From positions 42,265,295 to 42,329,294 of the forward strand of contig NC_052507.1 in NCBI RefSeq assembly GCF_014356525.2: a DNA stretch of 64,000 nucleotides, given 5' to 3'. Below are positions 33,541 through 45,179 of this stretch, piece by piece. Below the pieces are notes generated by a model, which did no database searches, was not told the origin of the DNA, and saw only the letters and a program-made list of their open reading frames with translations. Positions within the stretch are counted from its first letter, which is position 1; the number at the start of each line of letters is the position of its first letter. Position numbers and translations under genes: made by a program. The stretch comes from Nilaparvata lugens (Eukaryota; Arthropoda; Insecta; Hemiptera; Delphacidae).

Positions 33541-36500
33541 ATTTAGATGTTTAAATGTTTGAATGTATAAATAATTAAATGTTTAAATGTTTAATGATTA
33601 GATGTTTTTATATGTTGAAATGTTTAATGTTTGAATGTTTGAATGTTTAAATGTTTAAATGTTCAAATTTTTAAATGTTCACATGTTTAAATGTTTAAAT
33701 GTTTGAATGTTTAAATGTTTAAATGTTCAAATGTTCAAATGTTTAAATGTTTAATGTTAAATGTTTGAATGTTTGAATGTTTAAATGTTTAAATGTTTGA
33801 ATGTTTGAATGTTTAATGTTTAAATGTTTGAATGTTCAAATGTTTAAATGTTTAAATGTTCAATGTTTAAATGTTTAATGTTTGAATGTTTAATGTTTAA
33901 TGTTTAAATGTTTGAATGTTTGAATGTTTAAATGTTTAAATGTTAAATGTTTAAATGTTTAAATGTTTAAATGTTTAAATGTTTAAATGTTAAATGTTCA
34001 AATGTTTAAATGTTCAAATGTTCAAATGTTTAAATGTTTAAATGTTGTAATTATTTCAAATGTTGCTTAATGATTAAATGTTTTTATATGTTAAAACGTT
34101 TGATGTTTGAATGTTTGAATGTTTGAATGTTTGAATGTTTGAATGTTTGAATGTTTGAATGTTTAAATGTTTAAATGTTAAATGTTTAAATGTTTAAATG
34201 TTTAAATGTTTAAATGTTTAAATGTTTAAATGTTTAAATGTTTAAATGTTTAATGTTTAAATGTTTAAATGTTTAAATGTTTAAAGTTTAAATGTTTTAA
34301 ATGCTTAAATGTTTAAATGTTTAAATGTTTGAATGTTTATATGTTTAAATGTTTAAATGTTTAAATGTTTGAATGTTTGAATGTTTAAATGTTTAAATGT
34401 TTAAATGTTTAAATGTTTAAATGTTTAATGTTTAAATGTTTAATGTTTGAATGTTTAAATGTTTAAATGTTTAAATGTTTAAATGTTTAAATGTTTAAAC
34501 GTTTAAATGTTTAAATGTTTAAATGTTTAAACGTTTAAATGTTTAAATGTTTAAATGTTTAAATGTTAAATGTTTAAATGTTTAATGTTTAAATGTTCAA
34601 ATGTTTAAATGTTTAAATGTTTAAATGTTTAAATGTTCAAATGTTTAAATGTTTAAATGTTTAAATGTTTAAATGTTTAAATGTTAAATGTTTAAATGTT
34701 TAAATGTTTAAATGTTAAATGTTTAAATGTTTAAATGTTTAAATGTTTAAATGTTTAAATGTTTAATGTTTAAATGTTTAAATGTTAAATGTTTAAATGT
34801 TTAAATGTTTAAATGTTTAAATGTTTAAATGTTTAAATGTTTAAATGTTTAAATGTTTAAATGTTTAAATGTTTAAATGTTTAAATGTTTAATGTTTAAA
34901 TGTTTAAATTTTAAATGTTTAAATGTTTAAATGTTTAAATGTTCAAATGTTTAAATGTTTAAATGTTTAAATGTTTAAATGTTTAAATGTTTAAATGTTT
35001 AAATGTTTAATGTTTAAATGTTCAAATGTTTAAATGTTTAAATGTTCAAATGTTTAAATGTTAAATGTTTAAATGTTAAATGTTTAAATGTTTAATGTTT
35101 AAATGTTTAAATGTTTAATGTTTAAATGTTTAAATGTTTAAAGTTTAAATGTTTAAATGTTTAAATGTTTAAATGTTTAAATGTTTAATGTTTAAATGTT
35201 TAAATGTTTAAATGTTAAATGTTTAATGTTTAAATGTTTAAATGTTTAAATGTTTAAATGTTGAATGTTTAAATGTTTAAATGTTTAATGTTTAAATGTT
35301 TGAATGTTTAAATGTTTAAATGTTAAATGTTTAAATGTTTAAATGTTTAATGTTTAAATGTTTAAATGTTTAAATGTTTAAATGTTTAAAGTTTAAATGT
35401 TTAAATGTTTAAATGTTTAAATGTTCAAATGTTTAAATGTTTAAATGTTGTAATGATTTTGAATGTTGCTTAATGATTGAATGTTTTATATGTTAAAACG
35501 TTTGATGTTTGAATGTTTGAATGTTTAAATGTTAATGTTTAAATGTTTAAATGTTTAATGTTTAAATGTTTAAATGTTTAAATGTTTAAATATTCAAATG
35601 TTTAAATGTTTAGATGTTTAAATGTTTAATGTTTAAATGTTTGAATGTTAAATGTTTAAATGTTTAATGTTTAAATGTTTAATGTTTAAATGTTAAATGT
35701 TTAAATGTTTAATGTTTAAATGTTTAAATGTTTAAATGTTTAAATGTTTAAATGTTTAAATGTTTAAATGTTTAAATGTTCAAATGTTTAAATGTTTAAA
35801 TGTTAAATGTTTAAATGTTTAAATGTTGTAATGATTTTGAATGTTGCTTAATGATTGAATGTTTTATATGTTAAAACGTTTGATGTTTGAATGTTTTAAT
35901 GTTTAAATGTTGAATGTTTAAATGTTAATGTTTAAATGTTTGAATGTTTGAATGTTAAATGTTTAAATGTTTAAATGTTTAAATGTTTAAATGTTTAATG
36001 TTTAAATGTTTAAATGTTTAAATGTTTAAATGTTAAATGTTTAAATGTTTAAATGTTTAAATGTTTAATGTTAAATGTTTAAATGTTTTAAATGCTTAAA
36101 TGTTTAAATGTTAAAATGTTTGAATGTTTATATGTTTAAATGTTTAAATGTTTAAATGTTTGAATGTTTAAATGTTTAAATGTTTAAATGTTTAAATGTT
36201 TAAATGTTAAATGTTAAATGTTTAAATGTTTGAATGTTTAAATGTTTAAATGTTTAAATGTTTAAATGTTTAAATGTTTAAACGTTTAAATGTTTAAATG
36301 TTTAAATGTTTAAACGTTTAAATGTTTAAAGTTTAAATGTTTAAATGTTAAATGTTTAAATGTTTAAATGTTTAAATGTTCAAATGTTTAAATGTTTAAA
36401 TGTTAAATGTTTAAATGTTCAATGTTTAAATGTTTAATGTTTAAATGTTTAAATGTTAAATGTTTAAATGTTTAAATGTTTAAATGTTTAAATGTTTAAA

Positions 36501-36890
36501 TGTTTAAATGTTTAAATGTTTAAATGTTAAATGTTTAAATGTTTAATGTTTAATGTTTAAATGTTTAATGTTTAAATGTTTAAATGTTTAAATGTTTAAA
36601 TGTTTAAATGTTTAAATGTTTAAATGTTTAAATGTTTAAATGTTTAAATGTTTAAATGTTTAATGTTTAATGTTTAAATGTTTAAATGTTTAAATGTTTA
36701 AATGTTTAAATGTTTAAATGTTCAATGTTTAAATGTTTAAATGTTTAAATGTTTAAATGTTTAATGTTTAAATGTTTAAATGTTTAATGTTTAAATGTTC
36801 AAATGTTTAAATGTTTAAATGTTCAAATGTTTAAATGTTTAAATGTTTAAAGGTTCAAATGTTTGAATGTTTTAATGTTGAAATGTTCAA
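33541..36890. repeat. 3.35 kb (TTTAAATG)n array with higher-order structure
   Basis: Essentially uninterrupted 8 bp units TTTAAATG with variants TTTGAATG, TTCAAATG and 7 bp forms TTAAATG/TTTAATG, over 400 units. Marker blocks break the monotony. TTGCTTAATGATT occurs at 34063, 35466 and 35844; AAACG pairs at 34497/34529 recur at 36280/36312; ATGCTTAAAT at 34301 recurs at 36092. The offsets of 1781-1791 bp show that a ~1.78 kb segment of array has been duplicated. Some 7 bp units may be sequencing errors in A or T runs. Confidence 0.95.
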
Positions 36891-36895
36891 GGTAA

Positions 36896-36947
36896 TTTAT
36901 CTCCATAACGGCAAGGAAAGTTGTGTGAGTGCGCCACACCAGATTTT
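36896..36947 (+). mobile_element. 3' end of a third HINE-like copy, abutting the array
   Basis: CATAACGGCAAGGAAAGTTG and the GTGTG...CACAC hairpin plus T-run match the last ~45 bp of copies 1 and 2. It follows the (TTTAAATG)n array directly, so the array occupies the place of the microsatellite core in this copy. Confidence 0.75.
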
Positions 36948-37509
36948 TATCATTATTTTTTTTTTCATCTGTATCTGTACAATTTTTTTCAGGAGACATA
37001 TTTGGGGAGACCCGTTGTCTCCATTGTGAATAAATAAAATAATTAACCATTTATTGCGTGCAATTACACGCATGCAATTGATAACTGAAATAACGTAGTA
37101 TTGTCTCTCGAACTGTCTCTGCTTTGAACTTGGGCTTTCCTGTTGCCAGTATGTCTTGAAGGAGATCAGATTTCGATGTTAGCATTTTTGATATACCAAC
37201 CCCAACAGCCATCAGCCGTTTAGACACCGATATCTCGCCGACACGATATACAGACAGGATTTACTCTGATCTGTCCATAAGAGGAGGCTGCGGCTTATAA
37301 CTGCGCGAGGTCTACTGTTCATAGAACTACTAGTATATTGATATTACTATTTTTTTTGGCAGCTTCTTCTGGCTAGCTGACTTCCTATCTTCATAGTATG
37401 GGCATACTATGTAGCACATAGTATGATCATGAGCACAATGATCTTGTAGTATGCAACAACATATAAGATAAAAACACTTCATTCACATGGGCTACTTTTT
37501 AAATTGATG
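36948..37509. other. Spacer
   Basis: Unique-looking sequence with no gene. TGCGTGCAATTACACGCA near 37055 is a small hairpin, and CATAGTATG words recur at 37395-37430. Confidence 0.35.
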
Positions 37510-37695
37510 AAAACAATATAAAAATCTACAAAAATCTTGTTTCGGTGATCACACCATCGTCAGGTTATAAAAAAAACTTTTTTCATTAATTTTTTTTCTA
37601 TAACCTGACGATGGTGTGATCACCGAAACTAGTTGTTGAACTATTTTAAAGTTTTTAAAAAAATAAAGGGTGCTTCAAATTTCTTATATTGTTTT
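37510..37695. mobile_element. Palindromic repeat element with hammerhead-like core
   Basis: Outer arms AAAACAATATAA/TTATATTGTTTT (37510-37521, 37684-37695) enclose two perfect 31 bp inverted arms at 37539-37569 and 37599-37629 with a 29 bp loop. A degenerate relative of the right half lies at about 37838-37905 (GTCGAAACTAGTTTTTAAAA). It is non-coding; its transcript would fold into a long hairpin. Confidence 0.8.
37601..37638 (+). ncRNA. Hammerhead-ribozyme-like motif (candidate)
   Basis: CTGACGA (37605-37611) fits the conserved CUGANGA box. It is followed by hairpin GGTG-TGAT-CACC (37613-37624) as stem II and GAAA (37625-37628). ACTAGT (37628-37633) is a self-complementary short stem III, and TAAC/GTTG (37601-37604 with 37635-37638) can form stem I with one wobble, placing GTT as the cleavage triplet. 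One extra T (37612) between the box and stem II departs from the consensus and may weaken or abolish activity. Hammerheads with minimal stem III are known in Penelope-like elements and retrozymes. Confidence 0.4.
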
Positions 37696-38159
37696 TATCA
37701 ACATATAAGATGTACGACTTGCATAACAGATAACATGAAATTTTTATGAATATGTTTAATAAATGTTTAAGCTTATGAACATATATCATCTAGTATCAAC
37801 TTGTTTATTTTTATATTTTAACTCAAAAATGGCCGAAGTAGGTCGAAACTAGTTTTTAAAATGTTTTAAAAAAAGGGTACTATAAGTTTTATATTGTTTG
37901 AAATGTATATTGCATAGGCCTACTTACAATGATAGCATATATCAACGTTTTTGTGAGTAGGCGTGGACGTGCATATGTTTCTGAACAGTCCATTCCTAGC
38001 CCTACCCTCTACAAAAAATTCGAGTGATTCCGCAACGCTTTAACGAGTTGACCAACAACCGAAATCATCCCTTCAAAAATTCACATCATCGCATAATGTA
38101 ATCCTAAGCGCTATCAATACAAACAAGAACACACATTCAAAGTTCACAGCAGACACAAA
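37696..38159. other. Spacer with degenerate relative of the palindromic element
   Basis: The 37838-37905 part is the decayed second copy; the rest is unremarkable AT-rich DNA. Confidence 0.45.
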
Positions 38160-38440
38160 GGGAAGCAGCCGGCCGAGCGCTCAAACTACCCTGCGGTGAA
38201 TTTAATCACTAAACCGCAATGGAGGCCCAAATTCATTAGTTTTTCCCGGCTGCAAACGGTAATTAATCAACATGTCAAGTGCGCATGCGTGCTACCACAG
38301 CCACAGCCACCTCGAGATCCTCGCCACAAGAGCAACAAATTGATAACGATTATCCTCCGACCAAACCAGGAGCAGCTGGAGTCTTCGAGTGGAGCTCTCA
38401 CTTGCCTTGTTCTTACATTCAGCCATTTGTTGATGAGTAT
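38160..38440. promoter_or_regulatory. GC-rich block with NRF1/EWG-type site
   Basis: Contains TGCGCATGCGT at 38280-38290, the core of the NRF1 (Drosophila EWG) palindrome, next to GGTAATTAATCAAC (homeodomain-type) and GCCGGCCGAGCGC. A promoter or enhancer is plausible; no transcript start can be fixed. Confidence 0.35.
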
Positions 38441-39863
38441 TAATCCCTATGCACGACAATCAAATAATGGAATTGAAAATTGAATGAGTAATTGGGTGCT
38501 TTCAGGATGCTTTGAACAATGAGATTCAATGATAAGGGGGTATTAGGTTGATACAATAATAGGGGTGAATTGGGATGATATAATAATTATTCAATGCAAG
38601 AAATTTAATAATCGAAAGATGTAAATAAGCTCATTCCTGAATAGAAGGTGAAGACAGCTTATTGGATAATTATGGGTTTGAACTTTTCAATGTCCAGATT
38701 CTGATGAAACAATGAAGATCCAAACTGAATATGTCAATTTTTCAAGTGCTAATCAAAAGTTGATCTATAATATGTAAAACCCATTCAATTGATAAATGAT
38801 TTTTTTGTAGGTAAAGATTATGATGAAGCTGTCTTTCTTCCATGTTTGCTTCTAAAATCAATTTTAGCAATAATTCCAGTGAATTAGATGATTATGAACT
38901 AGTTTTCAAGTGAAAACTTGAGTGGAGTATAGTGTAAGAAGTCGACCAACTTGAATGCTTCGCTTCAAAATTCAACCCTAATACGTTCTTAATGTCGTTC
39001 TAAATATCATGATTGACCCAGATTACTAATTCTCAATGTGAAAATGGGTTGCTGATGGGAATTATGTTTGCTCCATGAAAAAAAAAATTGAGGATATTTA
39101 TCATTTCATAGCTCGATGTCCTTGTTTGAGAGAATGGGGAAGAAAATGGTTGGAATTGGGGAGCTATCAAGGGATGATTTCGTTTCTTTTATGAATGGAA
39201 GAGATTGGGTAGGGTTGGCCTCCTACTGTAGAGATGCCTGGCGTTATAGGCGATTACTTACACAGGAGTTTAACTGGTAACTTAGTATAATAGATTGAAA
39301 CTTATTTATTGAATCTGAGTTGGGTAGAAGTATCGTATTATAATATAATACAATATAGGTTATTCGAATATTCTCAGGAGGACATCATAGGAAGACGAAA
39401 TGAAAGGGAATATTAATTCTATGTTATGATTTCCCAACTGCTGACAGTTATTATCATAATATAAAAAGTATAGCTTTCTTTTTATAAAATTAATGGATTT
39501 TGTTTAGAATGTAGGTTACTATTGAAACTAATTTATGGAATATTCACTTTATTGAATTCAACATTATTGATTTATTTTGTTTCTAAGGTTGTTTTTTCTG
39601 TTTTTGTTTCACTATTTAAAAGAACATTCTGCATAGCTTTGATTTATGTAATAATAGTATTATTGGGTTTTACCGACTTTCCGGCTGACGATTGTTTAAT
39701 CAAGCCGTATAAATGTGTGTTTTCTCATTCATTGTATGTTGCACATTTGAAGATTGAAGCTTTATTTCTATTCTATTCTAATGAATTTCCATTCATATTA
39801 AGTGAAAAAATATTCAATTATAGCCACTACTTGTCAGCTACAACAATAATAGATACAATTCTA
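38441..39863. other. AT-rich spacer
   Basis: No supported gene. The hydrophobic open frame at 39522-39878 lacks an ATG at its start and has the composition of AT-rich noise. Confidence 0.4.
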
Positions 39864-39896
39864 ATAGATAGTTTGTAATTATTACAAACTATCTAT
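39864..39896. repeat. Perfect 16 bp stem palindrome
   Basis: ATAGATAGTTTGTAAT and its exact complement separated by one base. A cruciform or hairpin could form; there is no terminator context since this is eukaryotic DNA. Confidence 0.8.
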
Positions 39897-40625
39897 AAGA
39901 ATTAGAACATACTGACAAACAATTTAAAGCTTTAATCATCTCTCAATCACTTCAAAACGTAGGAAAGTCATCCCTAATGCTACAAGTTGAATCGATTGAT
40001 AAAAACACTCAGCACGTGGGGTATTCGGAGTGTATAGGCAGCCGTTCAATAATCGTTACAGACAAAGAGGCTCTTCGCCCGCTAAAACATCGGCGTGGAC
40101 CGGAGATGAAATTTAATATTTCATTAGCACTAATGTTCCTGGTCCGACCGCTTAATTGATGTCGATAGTGGCTCCTATAAGAGTATCAATCGATGATGCT
40201 CTGGAACGATAATGCCCCAACGAGCGGTTTTTTTTCGTTCAAAGTGCTTACAGTGTATCGATGATGGAGAATAGCGCTCGTGTAGGTGTATACGCGTTTG
40301 TACAAATACATATTTCGGTTATATCTATATATGTTTGGTGGTTTATATAAAGGTCCCGGTGGCTGGAAAACTATGATTAGTCGAGCTGTGAGTACTTTCT
40401 GAGGGTGTTGATGACGTAGTATGGGGTGAGGGTGGGTATACATGCCTCGCAGCTGTGGCTTACGGTGAATAATTAATACAATCCATTACTGTTTTGCAAA
40501 GGTCGTTGGTACGCGCGGTGTGTTTGATCGTGTGCGGTGACCATAATTAGCGGTCGACGACAATGGAAGTTGGTGTGACGGCCACCGCTTGCTGATACAC
40601 GCGCCTGCACCAACACACGCACTAT
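39897..40625. promoter_or_regulatory. Complex non-coding block, possible conserved elements
   Basis: 39960-40190 and 40440-40620 are non-repetitive and GC-richer, with motif-like words (TTGATGTCGATAG, CATAATTAGCGG, ACGACAATGG). They look unlike the surrounding AT-rich DNA and have no coding frame with borders. Regulatory function is inferred from complexity only. Confidence 0.3.
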
Positions 40626-41211
40626 GGCCAGTTTCACACGGCAGAGTCCTCGCTCCTGGAAGATCATATTTCATATTTTGCAGCTCTCCTGTACTTTCAC
40701 ATGGGGATCTTACAAATAAGCCGACAAATCTAACAACTACGCCGACGTTTGCTCAAAGTATGACTCATCACTTTTTCTCAAAGTCTAACTTCCTTAAAAA
40801 TATAGATAGAAGATTTCTGATCTTGGATTTGGATTCAGCGACCCCAAATTCTTTCAGACGTGAGTCCCATTTTCAAAAATACCCGAAAACAATATAGTAA
40901 ACATACTAAGATAATAATACTCCTGCCTCACAAATGGACAGGCAAAGGTTACAAGAAGTTTTTGAACACCTGAGAAGTTTAAACATAAACATTTTCAATT
41001 TTTAAAAGTTCTAGTTTTCCAAAAAAATATTGAACTATGAAAAGATGAATCCAAATATGAAATCATAAATCATCTCCACTCATCACCCAATAAAATAGGA
41101 GGAAAAGGAATGCTGTACAGTAAAATTCACTAAATTTCAGTTGTCATTCAACAATCCAATTTATCAGGTTCAAATCGTTGAATATCACTTTAAATTCCCA
41201 GCAATTATTGA

Positions 41212-41343
41212 CTATTTCTTTTTAACTTCCATCCAACTTTTGGCGACTTCATTCCGGTCCTTGTAGATGTCAAGACTTTTATCCAAAAGAGCAGGTCGGT
41301 TGCAAACTGCAGTAATCAACAGCTCCACATCAAACTCAGACAT
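41212..41343 (-). pseudogene. MADF-domain remnant
   Basis: A 43-codon frame from ATG at 41343 to TAG at 41212. It contains ELLITAVCNRPALLDKSLDI followed by YKDRNEVAKSWMEV, the N-terminal half of a MADF domain (pattern LIxxVxxxPxLWDxxxxxYKDRxxxxxxWxEI). MADF proteins bind DNA, and one is a usual companion of PIF/Harbinger transposase. The domain stops after the second helix, so this is a truncated copy, or an exon if an unseen donor exists near GAAGTTAAA. Its place inside the fold-back element supports a transposon origin. Confidence 0.7.
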
Positions 41344-42268
41344 TGCGTAATGACAGGTGTCAAAGTCAAGTCAAGTAAACAACTGACAAGTCAACAAGTG
41401 TCAACTGGAGAAGTGAGTGAGCAAGCACAGTGCTGCCATAATGCGAAAAGCATAACCATTGTACCAACTACTCTAAATTATCGTACTGTATTTCGTGAAG
41501 CCATGCTTTGTTAAAACCAGTTACTCAGAAAGCGTTTTTTTGTTGTTCGATGTTTTGTCGTCCTTATGAATTCTGTTGAAGCAAACATAATGTTATTCAA
41601 GAAGTTGTGCTGAACCTGTATAAAGAATTCATAGGAACGGTAAAAAATCAATTTTACGAAAATCGATGTACATGTAACTGGATTTAGAAGATCAATACGA
41701 TAATGTGCTCTATCACAATTTAATCATAGAAATGTTTAAGTGAAAACGTTGGGCGCAAACCTTCTGCCATGAGGAGACAAATAAATTTATGAAAAGCTGG
41801 ATAGCTTGAATAGTGATCTGATATTTGTTACACGTTTTTAGTCTAAGACAATTTTTAATGTTTCTTCAATCGGCAGGAAAACTTTGGTTTTTCAAAGTTA
41901 TCTTACTCCCTTATTTTGGGGTATTTTCAGAAATCAAGATAAATATCCTACCAAATCTCCTACACGAATACAGTGTAAGTTGTATTATAATAGCTACAGT
42001 ACTTACGTACTGTATAGTACAGTACCTGTTCGTTTTTACCGTATAATTATATGATAATAGAAACCTTTATTAAAAACAGCCATAACTTCCTTGTTTTTGG
42101 ATATTTTCGAAAACGGGACTTACGCTTTAAAGAATTTGGGGTCGCTGAATCCAAATCAGAATCTTTCTATCTTCATTTTCAAGAAAGATAGTTTTTGAGG
42201 AAAAGTGGTGACCGGAGAGACGTAGAATCACCATGTGAAAGTGACGATTTGTCCGCTAGTATCTCGAT

Positions 42269-43416
42269 TAGGGATGTCAATCCCGGGACTGATTTCCAAT
42301 CCCGGTATTTCGGAATTATCCAATATCAATCCCGGGATCCCGGGACTGATCCCGGGATTGGCAAAAATCAGTTTAATGCATTTTTAACCAATTGTTCCTC
42401 CTCAATTACATGTTCAGTAACAGTGTGTGTAGAGGAAAAAGGGCCCATTAAAGAGGGAGAGGCTATTATTAAAATAAAAAATATATTTGGGAATAATATT
42501 AAAATTGAACATTCTATTTCTATAAATGTTTTCAAGATTATAGGAGTAACTGTTTTATTCCATGTCCTACCTTGAATTTGCTGTATCCTAGATGATAGTG
42601 AGAACTGAGGAAAGCAAGATAACTCTCATCAGAGTCTTTTTTATGTAGACAAAAGCATTTCTATCCTACATCAGGACGGGATAGAGCTCACACTTTAATT
42701 ACGACAAATACTTTAAAGTGAATTGATATCACTTGAATTAATAATATTAATAATAAAATAGAATACTTTTTGTAAAACAGTAACGCCATACCGACCAAAC
42801 CACTGCGAAAGCTGAACCACTACACTATACTAAATGAAATTTCGTAGAGCAACTATAATATTTACTTCAACTAGATATTCTACTTATGATACAGAAAGAG
42901 AAGAGGAGAGGAATAATTAGACAGTGAGTGAATCGTGCTTTTTTATTTCTGATTTCTGAAGTCTTTTCAAAGTTCGGAATGCATTTCAAGGAAATGCCAT
43001 CAGCACTATTGCAAATATTCCACCGTCTAGACTGGTAATTGTGGTGCTGTGTAAACAGAAACAAACGTAGAGGCATAACAACCAATCAACAACCATTCTG
43101 CCAATTATGCGAACTGATAATGCGAATAAAGTAAAGAGTAGGCTACAGTATACAATCATTATTATGTATATGCAACTGTAGACTGTGCCTGTAAAATGAA
43201 TTAGTCAAACACTTAGAACAATAAATTAGTTATAGAAACTCATATCCATCACCATAAATAAATTCCATATTGGATTGTTTTTGGAAAAATGTGATTCACA
43301 ATTTCAGGTTTCCAATCCCGAAAATCCCGGGATTGACGCTGAAAAATCCCGGGATTGTTAGGTATCAAAAATGGACCGAAATCCCGGGATTCGGGATCCC
43401 GGGATTGACATCCCTA
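42269..43416. mobile_element. hAT-like element with CCCGGG-rich ends, perfect 8 bp target duplication
   Basis: A 1148 bp element with ends TAGGGATGTCAATCCCGGG and CCCGGGATTGACATCCCTA, and ATCTCGAT on both sides (42261-42268, 43417-43424). Both subterminal zones repeat AATCCCGGGAT several times, as expected of transposase-binding arrays. The interior has no intact transposase. 8 bp duplications are typical of hAT. It inserted into the PIF-like element, so it is the younger of the two. Confidence 0.9.
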
Positions 43417-43590
43417 ATCTCGATCCAAGCCGGTTTCTGCTTGCCTCGAGGGGAAAAGACGTGACAAAGCGAGGTTCCTGGATAGGAGTCACCATGTGAA
43501 AGACACGATTTGACTCAATGTACTTCGACAAAAAAACGTGAACACTGTTCAGTGTTCAAGTTGCACGTCTCCTATCGTGTGAAAGTAGCC

Positions 43591-45179
43591 TATGTGTCAA
43601 CACTGTACTAACTTTGAATTGTTCCAAACTGTTCTAACTAGAATACGGATTGACCTTGCAATAAGATAAATCATGGTAATCGATTATAAGAATCTTTAAC
43701 TATTCTTCTAATCTTCATCATCATCATCACCATTGAGCTTCGCACACCGGTGAGTGCAGTACGCCAGATCACAATGGCAGCGGGTCTTTTTCAAGTCAAT
43801 TCAGCATTGGTAATCAAAATTTGATTTCTATAGTAAATGTTCCCTCTCTCATCGAATTTGAGAATTTGACAGTCTAATCATATTTGAGTATTGTCTAGTT
43901 ATCTACCCCAGTTACTCTGCCCCAGGTTTCTGTTAAAATCTCTATACTTCGCACTAGTCGAAAGCAGGCTTCAATATGTAATAAAAGTTTGGGGAGGTAC
44001 TTACTTTTAAACCAGTCATCACAGGTTGAAAGTAGGCTACATCATGCGAACAATAGCTAGCGTACACCGTCTAACAAGCTCACTACCGCTATTTAGGGAA
44101 TGAATCTCTTACCATTGAGGTATCTGTATTATTAGAAAGTACAGATGATATGCTTTTATAAAAGGAGTGGCAATCTTGACACGCGGCAAGAATATTATGG
44201 ACTTCGTTCGACGGGAAATTTCATGCCCCCAAACCCAAATAAAAAATGTTCTCGTAGATTTTATCTATATGTAGCCCAAAAAATCTTCAATACAATTCAC
44301 ACTGTAACAAAAAAGCAAACCTTATGTTAAAAAATTGAAATTAAAAAAGGCTTTTAACAATAGATGAGATCGAGAACCTATTAAAAAAATCAGTTAAATC
44401 CACAATTTAAACTGGCAACTTGCAACTATTGAGGCATTCAATAAAAAATTAAACATATTTACTGTACATTTATTCATATCAACATGGAAATAATAACAGA
44501 ATCACAATCAAAATTTTAAAGTAAAAACGTAGAAGGTACGGAACGAACTCTTTTCTTCTAGGTTACCCTACGTTTTTATCATTAGCTCATATCGTCCATT
44601 ACTTCATATTCGCATTCACTCATCTCTCCATTATTTCATCATCCATCTCTTCATTATTGTAGCATTCATCTCTCATCAAACATATCATTGAGTACTTCCA
44701 TCATATTAAATTTTTTCTCACAATAATTTCATATTCACATTTTTTAATATATTGCTCTTAGTTTTCTTAAACTTTTGCATCCAAAATTCAGTTTTAGATA
44801 TGTGTTTCTCTTTTTAATTAATTTCAGCACTACCCTAAGCTCTGTTGCAAGCTTAGTCTTCATTTTCACTTATCATACGTATTTTGTTCAAAACAAAAAT
44901 AATTGAAGATATTGCTCTTTGATGGAATCTCCCACATAGAAATTTCTCGGGAGTGTCTTTCTCAGTAAATTTAGAGATTATATTTAGAATATATATTATT
45001 GTGAGTACATAATTGTACTAATTCCACAGAAGCTATGTTTTCTTTTTTGTTTACTTTCTTTATTGAGGAATAACAATATTTTATTCATTTATTTATATAA
45101 CAAATTAATAAAACCGTTATTATGAAATTCTTCTATTCTCTTGGTCGAAAACGCTTTAGTTGGGCGTCAAGCCGACTGC
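43591..45179. other. AT-rich spacer
   Basis: No supported gene. GTAAAAACGTAG at 44522 and CTACGTTTTTA at 44569 form an inverted pair, and 44580-44700 is a loose CATCTCTTCATTATT repeat. Confidence 0.4.

Larger units (their letters stand above)
40626..43590. mobile_element. PIF/Harbinger-like fold-back element, split by a hAT-like insertion
   Basis: Ends GGCCAGTTTCACACG (40626) and the near-complement CGTGTGAAAGTAGCC (43576-43590), each flanked by TAT. Longer inverted arms lie inside: 40693-40885 (ACTTTCACATGG to AAAATACCC) against 42099-42242, sharing TTTGGATTCAGCGACCCCAA or its complement. A MADF-domain remnant lies between the arms. Removing the 1148 bp insertion and one target copy leaves about 1.8 kb. 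The 3 bp flank and the MADF gene point to PIF/Harbinger; no transposase is readable. Confidence 0.65.

Noticed and set aside
33541..36890. Regular short repeats resembling a CRISPR-like array
   Set aside because: Units are contiguous 8-mers with no unique spacers, in eukaryotic DNA; it is a microsatellite/satellite.
39522..39878. Hydrophobic 118-codon plus-strand frame
   Set aside because: Begins with TTG, has no splice borders, and its F/I/L/Y richness follows from AT-rich sequence; it ends in a palindrome.
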